Positions 20,538-27,436 of a stretch of 34,135 nucleotides of DNA are shown piece by piece. This DNA is from a virus, in the IMG/VR virus record IMGVR_UViG_3300013104_000055, positions 1 to 34,135 of that record; one strand, given 5' to 3'. A program made the translations under genes and the position numbers. The notes under the pieces were generated by a model. That model searched no databases. It was not told the DNA's origin and worked only from the letters and a program-made list of their open reading frames with translations. Every line of letters begins with the position of its first letter. Position 1 is the first letter of the stretch.

Positions 20538-20816
20538 ATGGTCATGCCTGCCGTAAAGCAACCAGAATCAGGACCACTCGCGAAGGCTTTCGCCGGGGAG
20601 GTCCGCGCCGCCCTTGCGCGTCGTCGGATCACCGCTAAGCAGCTGGCAATCTCTACGGGGCTCTCCCCCACTTACGTAAACAAGCGGCTCCGCGACGAAG
20701 CCCCATTTACGCTCAATGACGTCGAGGTGATCTGCGAGAAGCTTGACGCCGACTCGGATGGGTTCCGAGCAGCTGCAGCCAAAGCGCTCCGTGAGGCCGG
20801 CGCCGACGAAGAGTAA
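20538..20816 (+). CDS. second C1/Cro-type HTH regulator (92 aa)
   Basis: HTH core ALARRRITAKQLAISTGLSP, TYVNKRLRDEAPFTLNDVEV, then ICEKLDADSDGFRAAA, with an acidic C-terminus (DEE). Two ATGs (20538 and 20544) are possible; the first is directly preceded by a -10-like TAGATT, so a leaderless start at 20544 is also plausible. It converges on the integrase gene and shares a terminator with it. It may control integrase or maintain lysogeny together with the small repressor. Confidence 0.78.
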   Translation: MVMPAVKQPESGPLAKAFAGEVRAALARRRITAKQLAISTGLSPTYVNKRLRDEAPFTLNDVEVICEKLDADSDGFRAAAAKALREAGADEE

Positions 20817-20830
20817 CCACAGACAAACAA

Positions 20831-20862
20831 AGAGCCCCCACCAGGTTGGTGGGGGCTCTTCT
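20831..20862. terminator. bidirectional terminator between HTH gene and integrase
   Basis: A perfect 12-bp stem AGAGCCCCCACC/GGTGGGGGCTCT with a 5-base loop. On the minus strand it is followed by TTTGTTTG (ends integrase mRNA); on the plus strand by TTCTGCT (weaker). It separates two converging genes. Confidence 0.85.
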
Positions 20863-20867
20863 GCTGT

Positions 20868-22058
20868 CTAGGCTTCGATCATCTTGGACATCTTCTCTAG
20901 CGCTGTGGTGAGTCGCTTGATGTCTACCTTGGTTCGGTATGCCTGGGACATTTGCCGGGTGCTGTGTCCGACGATGTCCTTGATGGTGTCCCAGTCCACT
21001 CCGGCGGCGTCTAGGAGGTCTACGGCGGTGTGGCGGGCCCCGTGGAGGACGACGTTGGTTGGTAGGCCAGCTTCGGCTAGGAGTTTGGCCCATGCCTCCG
21101 TGGCGCTGTCTGGATCCCATGGGCGGCTGTCGTTGAGGAACAGCAATCCCTCACCGCTGTGGGTCTGCATGTGGAGCTGCAGAATGGACTTGAGTGGTTC
21201 CACGAGCGGGAGGATGCGCCAGCCGCTACTGGACTTGGGGCGGGTCAGGTACATGGTGCCTTGAAGGTGTCGCCACTCGTAGTCGGCTGGCACTTTGGTA
21301 ATGTCGCTGATTCGGATGAGCTGCCACGAGAGGTCGAGCGTGTCTGTGATGCGGTCAGCTTCGAGTCCCAGGATCTCGCCACGCCTCGCGCCAGTGAGTA
21401 GGTAGGTTGCCCAGAGTGCGCGGTCGTCACGGGTTGCGAGGTGCGCCAGGAGTTGAATGGCTTCCTCGGCGCTGAGTGCGTGCTGCTGCGGTTTGGCTTT
21501 CTTGGGCGGGTCCACCATCTCACACACGTTCCGGGTCGCTTTCCCTTCACGCATGGCTGTCTTCAGCGCCGTCGAGAGTACGGCATGCGCTTTGATGGCC
21601 GTGTCAGGCCCAACCATCTTGACGTCTTCCGGCCATTCGCTGGGATCCTTCTCACGCATCTTCAAGGACTTGGGCGTACTCATGATGACCTTGAACATTT
21701 GCCGGACGTGATCAGCGGTAAGCTCATCAATCTTCTTCTTGCCAAGCACGGGGATGAGCCAGCCGTCAGTGGTGGACTTGTAAGAGGCGTAGGAGTTCGG
21801 CCGGACCTCGTTGGGCGCGATGTCCTCTATCCACCGACGCAGCCAGGTCTCCAACTTGAGTCCCGACGTCGGCAGGTCGCCAAGCTGGTTGAGCTCCTTC
21901 TTGACCTCAGCCAGCTTCTTCATGGCCACCTTCTTGTCTTTGCTGCGGATCACCTTCCGCCGGCGCTTGCCGTCCGGCCCCATAGGCAACTCGATAGCCA
22001 CCGTCCATAGCCCGCGGGCGTCCTTGAACAGCGCGCCCTCCCCCTTGCCCCTAGCCAC
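20868..22058 (-). CDS. int: tyrosine integrase
   Basis: A 396-residue phage tyrosine recombinase that inserts and excises the genome at attP/attB. N-terminal arm-binding domain with RGKGEGALFKDARGLWTVAI (3-22), SAM-like core-binding domain (about 65-170) and catalytic domain with TGARRGE (Arg225), RPKSSSG (Lys275), HGARH (His339, Arg342), GHS (His365) and nucleophile Tyr374 in QAYRT. All catalytic residues are present. The start is GTG (22058), overlapping a 43-codon gene. It ends close to a strong terminator. Confidence 0.95.
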   Translation of the reverse strand: MARGKGEGALFKDARGLWTVAIELPMGPDGKRRRKVIRSKDKKVAMKKLAEVKKELNQLGDLPTSGLKLETWLRRWIEDIAPNEVRPNSYASYKSTTDGWLIPVLGKKKIDELTADHVRQMFKVIMSTPKSLKMREKDPSEWPEDVKMVGPDTAIKAHAVLSTALKTAMREGKATRNVCEMVDPPKKAKPQQHALSAEEAIQLLAHLATRDDRALWATYLLTGARRGEILGLEADRITDTLDLSWQLIRISDITKVPADYEWRHLQGTMYLTRPKSSSGWRILPLVEPLKSILQLHMQTHSGEGLLFLNDSRPWDPDSATEAWAKLLAEAGLPTNVVLHGARHTAVDLLDAAGVDWDTIKDIVGHSTRQMSQAYRTKVDIKRLTTALEKMSKMIEA

Positions 22059-22182
22059 GAGCGTGCCACCACTCTCCGTCGGCTTCGTTGTAGTTGATCC
22101 AGTTCTTGCAAATCTTGCATTGCCAGCGGTGGAACATCTCGACCAGGTGCGGGATAGGTTTGTGATCCGGTTGCGCGCTCAT
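22051..22182 (-). CDS. small CxxC protein upstream of integrase (43 aa)
   Basis: MSAQPDHKPIPHLVEMFHRW then QCKICKNWINYNEADGEWWH. It has a CxxC pair and many aromatic residues. Its ATG overlaps the previous stop (ATGA, 22179-22182) and its end overlaps the integrase GTG by 8 bases. Double linkage supports translation. It might assist integrase or excision, but no family is recognised. Confidence 0.6.
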   Translation of the reverse strand: MSAQPDHKPIPHLVEMFHRWQCKICKNWINYNEADGEWWHARG

Positions 22183-22559
22183 GCTGCCCACTCCTGTTGG
22201 TAGTCCTGGTGGTCAGAGTAGGCGGCTGCAAGGGCGCGTGCTGCTCGATCTGTAGTCAGGGCACAACCGTAGTCATACCCTTCCCAAACCCCGTCATCTT
22301 CCGGGTCTTCCCAGTCCTCAATGATCGCCCGTTTCGCCGCGCACTCAGCAAGGACGCGGGCAGGGTCATAGCGGGCGATGTGCTCGGTGGTCGCTCGGAG
22401 TTGCGTGCCACTGAGCGCGAATCCCTCAGCAACTTCAATGTCATCTGACGCAAGTACCTCAGTAGATTCGGCGTTTGTATGCCATGGCCCTGGACTTGCT
22501 GCACGAGCCACAGCCTCATCTTCGGCAATCCTGGCTTGAAGGAACTCGGTGATTTTCAC
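22179..22559 (-). CDS. DUF6221-like protein (126 aa)
   Basis: GTG start overlapping the previous stop (GTGA, 22556-22559). It follows the DUF6221 pattern: VKITEFLQARIAEDEAVARA, then SPGPW, TTEHIARYDPARVLAECAAK with RAIIEDWEDP, and a C-terminal helix LTTDRAARALAAAYSDH. These proteins are common in actinobacteria and their phages, with no known function. It sits in the integrase operon. Confidence 0.8.
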   Translation of the reverse strand: MKITEFLQARIAEDEAVARAASPGPWHTNAESTEVLASDDIEVAEGFALSGTQLRATTEHIARYDPARVLAECAAKRAIIEDWEDPEDDGVWEGYDYGCALTTDRAARALAAAYSDHQDYQQEWAA

Positions 22560-22909
22560 GCGTCACCGTTGTCCTTCTTGGGGGTGAGTGGATTGGCCAG
22601 CTCTTCAGCGATTGCCTTCAGGTTGGATTCGAGGCGCTTTGTCTGGTCGGGTGTGATGACTGGGACCCATCGCTTTCCTTCTTCCTCCCAGTATTCGGCT
22701 TCGCCGTGTTCGCCAGTCCGGATTTGGGGCGTCGCTTGCGCACCAGAGCGCAGCGCGTTCGCTCCCCGGTGCAATTGCTGGTACGCGAAGTTGATCACCT
22801 CAAGGTCGGAGGGCGAGAGATTGCCTTCGTTGGCGCGGGCAAGGTTGCTTAGCAGATTCGCTGCGTGCCTCATGCTGTATTCGTTCGTTGGCTCTTCCAA
22901 GATGCTCAT
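22556..22909 (-). CDS. first gene of integrase operon, hypothetical (117 aa)
   Basis: Starts MSILEEPTNEYSMRHAANLL with GGGGAGCGAA before ATG. A frame extending further upstream runs through the attP repeats and is not credible. Helical protein (SNLARANEGNLSPSDLEVIN, FAYQQLHRGANALRSGAQA) with a central AEYWEEEGKRWVPVITPDQT segment. Not recognised. Two of the attP repeats lie 20-40 bases upstream, in the promoter position. Confidence 0.65.
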   Translation of the reverse strand: MSILEEPTNEYSMRHAANLLSNLARANEGNLSPSDLEVINFAYQQLHRGANALRSGAQATPQIRTGEHGEAEYWEEEGKRWVPVITPDQTKRLESNLKAIAEELANPLTPKKDNGDA

Positions 22910-23037
22910 TTCGCTCCCCGTTCGGTAGGTGTAGCCATTAGTGTAGCCATGCATACGCTGGAACGCCCGCGCATGTGCCTACTTTCCGCCCCTAGATTCC
23001 GCTATTTTCTGCGGATTCCTACTCTCAAGTGTAGCCT

Positions 23038-23089
23038 AGCGTTTCACTCGTAATGAAAAGGTCATCAGTTCGATTCTGATAGGAAGCTC
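23038..23089 (+). other. attP core: 3' half of tRNA-Thr(CGT)
   Basis: The anticodon arm TTTCA-CTCGTAA-TGAAA (23042-23058, anticodon CGT), variable loop AGGTC, T-arm ATCAG-TTCGATT-CTGAT (23064-23080) and 3' acceptor AGGAAGC-T (23081-23088) are perfect. The upstream bases do not form a D-arm, so this is a partial tRNA, as carried by phages that insert in tRNA genes and restore their 3' end. The host target is predicted to be tRNA-Thr(CGT). No CCA is encoded. Confidence 0.87.
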
Positions 23090-23100
23090 GGAGCAGAAGA

Positions 23101-23138
23101 GGCCCCGATCCCAGTAATCACAAGGGATCGGGGCCTTT
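23101..23138 (+). terminator. strong hairpin terminator beside attP core
   Basis: A perfect 12-bp stem GGCCCCGATCCC/GGGATCGGGGCC with an 11-base loop, followed by TTT, 12 bases after the tRNA core. After integration it would end transcription of the restored tRNA gene, or block read-through between host and prophage. Confidence 0.75.
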
Positions 23139-23266
23139 CGCATTCCCCCGCCAAATAGCCAAGAAACTGCCCAAGTGTAGCCAAGAGTGTAGCCAACGAC
23201 GCTAAACGTGCATGGAATGGACTGGGCTTGCATGGCCCTAAAAAGTGCGCCTGAACGTGTAGCCAT

Positions 23267-23650
23267 TCACTCTGGCAGGAATCCCGGCATCCTCTTGCCC
23301 CATTGGATCGTGCGCAACTCTTCTGGGCAGCGGTTGTATTGGTCGATGTCCCATTCGGATTCGGTGACTGGTCGGACTTGGTTGCGGGGTAGCCAGGTGG
23401 TGAGTGAGTCTTTGTTGTCGTCGTGCCAGCGAATGTGGATTTGGGTTTGGTTCCAGTGGGTGGCTTCAGCGTAAACACTGATGCTCTCACCCGTGCTGAG
23501 TGGGATTTGTGCGTGGACTTTTGGTTGGTTGTTCATGCCCCAGGATTGGACGTCCTCTACTGGGCCTACTCGGTCGCCGCGGACGTAGTCGTATGTTCGG
23601 CCGTCGAGTAGGAACGTGGTCAGCGGGAGGATCGGCATGGGTTCTATCAT
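23267..23650 (-). CDS. hypothetical protein (127 aa)
   Basis: Starts MIEPMPILPLTTFLLDGRTY (an inner ATG at 23638 is possible). Beta-rich sequence (YVRGDRVGPVEDVQSWG, KVHAQIPLSTGESISVYAEA, QTQIHIRWHDDN) with a helical acidic end. It lies alone between attP and the divergent plus-strand cassette, so is likely expressed in the lysogen. No family recognised. Confidence 0.65.
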   Translation of the reverse strand: MIEPMPILPLTTFLLDGRTYDYVRGDRVGPVEDVQSWGMNNQPKVHAQIPLSTGESISVYAEATHWNQTQIHIRWHDDNKDSLTTWLPRNQVRPVTESEWDIDQYNRCPEELRTIQWGKRMPGFLPE

Positions 23651-23664
23651 GCCAAGATGGTGGG

Positions 23665-23811
23665 GTGGAAGTTACCTTGACCATTGAGAATGCGTCCGGC
23701 GAGCAGGGCACTGTGCAAGCGTCCGGCGCCGATTACGAGACAGCCTATGCAGCTGCACGTGCACTCGTCCCGGATGACTTCAAAGCCATCGTCATCCGCA
23801 CGGACAGTTAA
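23665..23811 (+). CDS. small hypothetical protein of accessory cassette (48 aa)
   Basis: GTG start; residues EVTLTIENASGEQGTVQASG then ADYETAYAAARALVPDDFKA and IVIRTDS give a beta-hairpin, helix, strand micro-fold. A -10-like TATCAT (23645-23650) precedes it. It is divergent from the 127-aa gene. A hairpin terminator follows at 23820-23852. The start is uncertain because no good ribosome-binding site is seen. Confidence 0.55.
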   Translation: MEVTLTIENASGEQGTVQASGADYETAYAAARALVPDDFKAIVIRTDS

Positions 23812-23819
23812 ACGCCGGA

Positions 23820-23852
23820 AGAGCCCCACCCTCGCATGGAGGATGGGGCTCT
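23820..23852. terminator. hairpin after the 48-aa gene
   Basis: AGAGCCCCA (23820-23828) pairs with TGGGGCTCT (23844-23852), with an inner CCTC/GAGG stem. The U-run is poor on both strands, but location right after a stop codon supports termination. Confidence 0.6.
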
Positions 23853-23955
23853 ATTACGTTGCGGCAGGTAGCCGGTCTTATGTTGCCCTTGTGTCATGCA
23901 TTCCAGAGGGCGTGGTCGTTGGCCGTAGAATTGGCGCAGACTCACTTGACTTGAA

Positions 23956-24648
23956 ATGGGGAACACATTGGGGAAGCCGCGCACATCGACGCTGGTCACT
24001 GTAGCCATCGTCGCGGCTTTTCTTGGTTCTATGGGCGCCGTCGTGGTTATGAGCAAGATCAACGAGGGCCAAGAACGCTGCGCGATTGAGCGCCAGTACC
24101 TTGCCGAGCGTGGGGCTCCTAAGCCCCTTACCCACGGAGCGAAGAAGGTCTACGTCATTGGTGATTCATATACTGCCGGTGACCAACTTGATGACCGCGA
24201 TGATGCCTGGGTCCGTGACATCCCAAAATCTTGGCAGGTTGTCGCTGATGGCATCGGCGGAACAGGTTTTGTGAACCCCGGCAACTGCGGGGATAAAGCA
24301 TTCAGCGCCCGCTTGGATCCAGCAAAGAGCGCCGACATGGTAATCCTTCAAGGTGGCCTGAACGATTGGCGCGAACAACCCGCCGCCATCGAGGCCGCAA
24401 CCACCGAGGTTCTGAAAGGACTCTCAGGCGTCCCGGAGGTTGTTGTGGTGGGTCCGGTTCACGCGCCGTCCCGCTCTGACGAGTCGCTGAAGGTCGATGC
24501 GGCGCTCAGGGCTGCAACCGAAGCAGAAGGGCGGCAGTATGTGTCCGCAATTGACTGGGACCTGCCATACCTGCCGGATAAGCTGCACATCACACCAATT
24601 GGACAGTCAAAATTTGCCGAACTCGTAGGAGCCTCAATTGATGGATGA
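23956..24648 (+). CDS. membrane-anchored SGNH hydrolase (lysogeny cassette)
   Basis: A 230-residue protein with an N-terminal signal anchor (about 11-31) and an extracellular SGNH/GDSL hydrolase domain: block I VIGDSYTAG (Ser71), block II GGTG (101-104), block III GGLND (Asn136), block V DKLH (Asp208, His211). All catalytic residues are present. It likely removes acyl groups from cell-wall or surface sugars. Located on the plus strand next to attP, it looks like a lysogenic conversion gene changing the phage receptor. Start could be ATG 23956 or TTG 23968 (GGGGA upstream). A -10-like TAGAAT is at 23926-23931. Confidence 0.85.
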   Translation: MGNTLGKPRTSTLVTVAIVAAFLGSMGAVVVMSKINEGQERCAIERQYLAERGAPKPLTHGAKKVYVIGDSYTAGDQLDDRDDAWVRDIPKSWQVVADGIGGTGFVNPGNCGDKAFSARLDPAKSADMVILQGGLNDWREQPAAIEAATTEVLKGLSGVPEVVVVGPVHAPSRSDESLKVDAALRAATEAEGRQYVSAIDWDLPYLPDKLHITPIGQSKFAELVGASIDG

Positions 24649-24796
24649 AGTAACTCCCATGATGTTTTGGGGGTTGATCATTGGAGGATTAATCGCCACG
24701 ATAGGCGCGGGTGCTCTGATGTTCGCTTGCCTTCACAAGGTGGAGCCGTACCCCACGCCGAGAGAATTCGTTCGTAAGTTCCGTACAAAGAAGTAG
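24641..24796 (+). CDS. small membrane protein downstream of SGNH hydrolase (51 aa)
   Basis: MDEVTPMMFWGLIIGGLIAT then IGAGALMFACLHKVEPYPTP: one transmembrane helix (about 8-30) and a basic tail ending FVRKFRTKK. ATG overlaps the hydrolase stop by 8 bases and TAGGAG lies 9 bases upstream, so the two are coupled. It may anchor or regulate the hydrolase, or act in superinfection exclusion. Confidence 0.65.
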   Translation: MDEVTPMMFWGLIIGGLIATIGAGALMFACLHKVEPYPTPREFVRKFRTKK

Positions 24797-24834
24797 ACTG
24801 CTCGCACATCACCACAACTCTTTGGGGGAAACTC

Positions 24835-25011
24835 ATGGAAGCACAGAAATTGCTGCATATCGCCGCTGACTTCGTCCAGGCCGGCCGTGAACAGCAGGAC
24901 GCGCTGCTGCTTGATATCGAGATTGAGGACCGCCGCCCAGCCGTTGAGGCGGAATGGGCAGCAGCCCTCAATGAGTTCATTGACGGGAAGATCAACGCTC
25001 TCGTTCGCTAG
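24835..25011 (+). CDS. small acidic helical protein (58 aa)
   Basis: MEAQKLLHIAADFVQAGREQ then QDALLLDIEIEDRRPAVEAE and a helical end. Strong GGGGGAAA ribosome-binding site 4 bases before ATG, and a TAGACT -10-like site at 24794-24799. Its TAG shares the CTAG of 25008-25011 with the TAG of the convergent tail gene. Unknown function; last gene of the plus-strand cassette. Confidence 0.6.
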   Translation: MEAQKLLHIAADFVQAGREQQDALLLDIEIEDRRPAVEAEWAAALNEFIDGKINALVR

Positions 25012-26129
25012 CTCGCTGTGATGGCGCTCAGCATGATGTCCGCCATCATCGAGTGTCCCTTATCGGTAGGGTGAACAGTGTCAGCGTATAGGCCCAAGCT
25101 GCCAGTGCCAGCGAGCCCAGCAGCGGGCATCCGGGCTGACAGGTCGCACACGGAGATCATCGGGTCTGAGGCCGCCAACGTGTATGCGTTCTGGACATAG
25201 TCGGCCCATACTGAGGGTGTGGTTTCCGAACGCTGAAACATCGGTGTCACGAGGACTGAGGGATTGCAGCCGGTTCCCCTGATGTACCCGAGGATCGTCT
25301 GAAAGTTAGCCAATTGCTGAGCCGCTGTGATGGTTCCCGAAGTCACGTCGTTAGCGCCGAGGGCGAAGATCAGAAGGTCAGGGCTCAGGGTTTTGATGGA
25401 TCGCATCCAGTAGTTGAAGCCTCCGCGGTTGGCCCAGTTCGCTGACGTCCAGCCGTGGTGTCCTGCATCGTGCAAACGGATGCCCTTGGTTTCGTCGCCG
25501 TCGTACTCCACTACACCTTCGATGTAGCACGAGCCCCCTGACGAGTACGACACGACGAGCGTGTGAGCTCCTGAAGCGCCCAGATTGATCCTTGTGACGT
25601 AGCCGCCGTCTACAACTGCCGTTCCGGCTGCGGTATTGAAAGTCGTAGCGGATCCGCCGTCTATCGTGTAGCTGATCGTTCCAGTGGTTGTTGCCTGCGC
25701 GTACATCAGGTCCACTGATGTTCCCTGGAGCGTGAATGTGAGGGAGTGGCCTGCTGCGCTCAGGATAGCGGCCTGACGCTTCGGGCCGTAGTTTTGATCG
25801 GTGCCGATTGCGCCCGATGATACAACGGGCCATGTGCCGGATGTGAAGCCCGTCTTGATTGATCCGATAAAGCCGCGCCCGCCGACAACGCCGGAGACAG
25901 GATAACGTTCCCGGAGTCGCCTGAGGAGCGTTTGCCGGTAGGTGCGGGCAAACGTGGTTGCTCCTTGGCCTTCTGTGATGGAGTCGCCAAGGCACACGAC
26001 GTTGAACGGGGCGTAGTCGCGGTTGGCGAGCCCAGCCCTTGCTGTCTGGAGTGCTCCGCCGGTTCGGTTCAGCAATTTCTCCCGACCTACTTTGGACAGC
26101 GCCACGCTAGGCGCGTCGAGGATACCCAT
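25008..26129 (-). CDS. tail-associated SGNH hydrolase
   Basis: A 373-residue virion-type esterase: block I CLGDSITEG (Ser50), block III FALGANDV (Asn260), block V YADTVHPTDKGH (Asp350, His353). A beta-rich insert at about 125-215 (HSLTFTLQGTSVDLMYAQAT and following) resembles a carbohydrate-binding jelly roll. It is the last gene of the tail region, with AGGAG before ATG, so it likely deacetylates host surface glycans during adsorption. Ends convergent with the cassette. Confidence 0.87.
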   Translation of the reverse strand: MGILDAPSVALSKVGREKLLNRTGGALQTARAGLANRDYAPFNVVCLGDSITEGQGATTFARTYRQTLLRRLRERYPVSGVVGGRGFIGSIKTGFTSGTWPVVSSGAIGTDQNYGPKRQAAILSAAGHSLTFTLQGTSVDLMYAQATTTGTISYTIDGGSATTFNTAAGTAVVDGGYVTRINLGASGAHTLVVSYSSGGSCYIEGVVEYDGDETKGIRLHDAGHHGWTSANWANRGGFNYWMRSIKTLSPDLLIFALGANDVTSGTITAAQQLANFQTILGYIRGTGCNPSVLVTPMFQRSETTPSVWADYVQNAYTLAASDPMISVCDLSARMPAAGLAGTGSLGLYADTVHPTDKGHSMMADIMLSAITAS

Positions 26130-26137
26130 GGTTACTC

Positions 26138-26512
26138 CTAGCTGACCGTGATGGCCGGGACGTTGGTAACCGCGCCGGATGCGTCGCGGGTGAGGGCAGA
26201 CTGAGTGAAGGTCTTTGTGACTGGCGAACCATATGTGATGGTGTATGCGTCCACGGCCCCGGGGAACGCCGTTGAAAGAGTGGTCGCTGTGTACGTCCCA
26301 GGCGTCCCATCAGGCCACACCACAGGTGCGCTGGTGGCCGCTCCGTTGGCGTCCCTCACGACCACTCCGGCAATGATGAGATCAGGGTTCCGCGCAAGGT
26401 TCTTGAGCTGGGCATAAGTGGCATTAAGTGCCGCGTCTTGGAGGCGGGGTGGGATGTGCTTGTCAAAGATCCGGCCGGAGCCGTCGAGCGTGGGGACATC
26501 GCGAGTTGCCAT
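26138..26512 (-). CDS. minor tail / fibre-region protein (124 aa)
   Basis: Starts MATRDVPTLDGSGRIFDKHI with AAGGAGCAGCC before ATG. The N-terminus (LDGSGRIFDKHIPPRLQDAA) is a common adaptor at the start of actinophage tail-tip proteins. The rest is beta-rich with Thr/Ala/Val repeats (TYTATTLSTAFPGAVDAYTI). It lies between two tail-tip genes, 8 bases before the SGNH gene. Probably structural. Confidence 0.7.
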   Translation of the reverse strand: MATRDVPTLDGSGRIFDKHIPPRLQDAALNATYAQLKNLARNPDLIIAGVVVRDANGAATSAPVVWPDGTPGTYTATTLSTAFPGAVDAYTITYGSPVTKTFTQSALTRDASGAVTNVPAITVS

Positions 26513-26524
26513 GCTGGCTGCTCC

Positions 26525-27115
26525 TTAAGTGGTGATCGTGAGGACGTCAGTATCAGTGGGCTTCACGACCACCGTGCCGTCATTCTTGGTACTGATAATC
26601 AAGCGGTCAGGGTCTGTGGGGTGTACAGCTACCCCGCCGCCGGATGATGCCGCGGCTGCTGCTTCGGCGGCGGCTTGTGCGGCTGCCGCTGCTGTCGCTG
26701 CGATGCTCGCCGAGGATTGGGCAGCCTGTGCGTTACCCACAGCGCCTGCCAAGGCTTCCTGTGCCACCTCGGCAGCGTTCGCACCAGCCGATGCAGCCTC
26801 GGCTTGTGCGTCTTGGGCTGCGTTCTTCGCCGCTACTGCTTCGTCTCGGAGTCCGATGTACGAGTTGTAGACGTTGCTGAATTCGCCCGATTTCCAACGA
26901 ACTTGCGGGAGTGGTGCGAGGAACCCCGGAGTGAACCCGTACGCGTTCGACGTCAAGGGGTTGGCCAGTGGGAACCCGTTGAGGTCCTTCAACGGCAGCA
27001 AAGTGGTTCCCGTGGTGTCCTCGGGCGCGTAGATCCCCACCGAACCGTTCGCCACAACGTTCATCGGGTTGTCCGGGTCAACAACCAGTTCCATCCCAAT
27101 CGGGTAATCGGTCAC
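26525..27115 (-). CDS. minor tail protein with Ala-rich coiled coil (196 aa)
   Basis: GTG start with AAGGAGCCCC upstream. Residues 1-85 are beta-rich (PIGMELVVDPDNPMNVVANG, SVGIYAPEDTTGTTLLPLKD). Residues 88-155 form a long Ala/Glu/Gln helix, a likely trimeric stalk. The C-terminus (VAVHPTDPDRLIISTKNDG...TVVVKPTDTDVLTITT) has two similar strands. This is the plan of short tail fibre adaptors that link to a tip enzyme, here probably the SGNH hydrolase. Confidence 0.75.
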   Translation of the reverse strand: MTDYPIGMELVVDPDNPMNVVANGSVGIYAPEDTTGTTLLPLKDLNGFPLANPLTSNAYGFTPGFLAPLPQVRWKSGEFSNVYNSYIGLRDEAVAAKNAAQDAQAEAASAGANAAEVAQEALAGAVGNAQAAQSSASIAATAAAAAQAAAEAAAAASSGGGVAVHPTDPDRLIISTKNDGTVVVKPTDTDVLTITT

Positions 27116-27138
27116 AGGTGGGGCTCCTTAAATGCAGT

Positions 27139-27165
27139 GGGGCGGACCCTGCAAAGGTCCGCCCC
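27139..27165. terminator. perfect 10-bp hairpin between holin and tail-tip genes
   Basis: GGGGCGGACC (27139-27148) and GGTCCGCCCC (27156-27165) pair perfectly around a 7-base loop. It lacks a U-run on either strand. It could terminate inefficiently after the lysis genes or protect the 5' end of the tail-tip message. Confidence 0.5.
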
Positions 27166-27184
27166 GGAAGAGTGGGTGGTGGGG

Positions 27185-27436
27185 TTAGGTGGCCGGTTTC
27201 GGCGCAACCTTCAGGCGCAGCAAGAACGATCCCAACGACGTCAGTAAGGACTTTCCAATCAGGATCCCGAACGTCACCCAGAAAGCCTGGGTCGTGATGT
27301 CATGCTCAGTTAGCAGCGACGTCAGACCAGTACCGATCAGCACCAAAGCATCCAAGATGATGCCCGTGTACAACGTCCGCCAAGCCCGATTGAGGGCATC
27401 TGTCTTCACGCTCACCGGAGCAGCATGCTCAGCCAT
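27185..27436 (-). CDS. holin (two transmembrane helices)
   Basis: An 83-residue protein with two transmembrane helices (LYTGIILDALVLIGTGLTSL at about 22-42 and AFWVTFGILIGKSLLTSLGS at about 51-71) and a basic C-terminus (RLKVAPKPAT), the layout of r1t-type class II holins common in actinophages. It would form the lesion that releases the endolysin. Overlaps the preceding gene by 8 bases. Confidence 0.75.
   Translation of the reverse strand: MAEHAAPVSVKTDALNRAWRTLYTGIILDALVLIGTGLTSLLTEHDITTQAFWVTFGILIGKSLLTSLGSFLLRLKVAPKPAT

Larger units (their letters stand above)
22929..23264. repeat. six GTGTAGCC repeats: integrase arm-type sites
   Basis: Identical 8-mers, all in one orientation, at 22929-22936, 22941-22948, 23029-23036, 23175-23182, 23187-23194 and 23257-23264. 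Two pairs are spaced 12 bases start to start. They flank the tRNA-like core on both sides, the hallmark of arm-type sites of tyrosine integrases. Extended consensus is about AAGTGTAGCCA. Confidence 0.85.

Noticed and set aside
22910-22954. A 15-codon N-terminal extension (from 22954) of the first integrase-operon gene
   Set aside because: It consists of translated attP repeats (GYTNGYTY) and a better ATG with GGGGAGCGAA lies at 22909.
23013-23088. A complete tRNA-Thr gene
   Set aside because: The anticodon arm, T-arm and 3' acceptor are perfect, but 23013-23040 does not form a D-arm, and the 5' acceptor is only a partial match. It is an attP copy of a tRNA 3' half.
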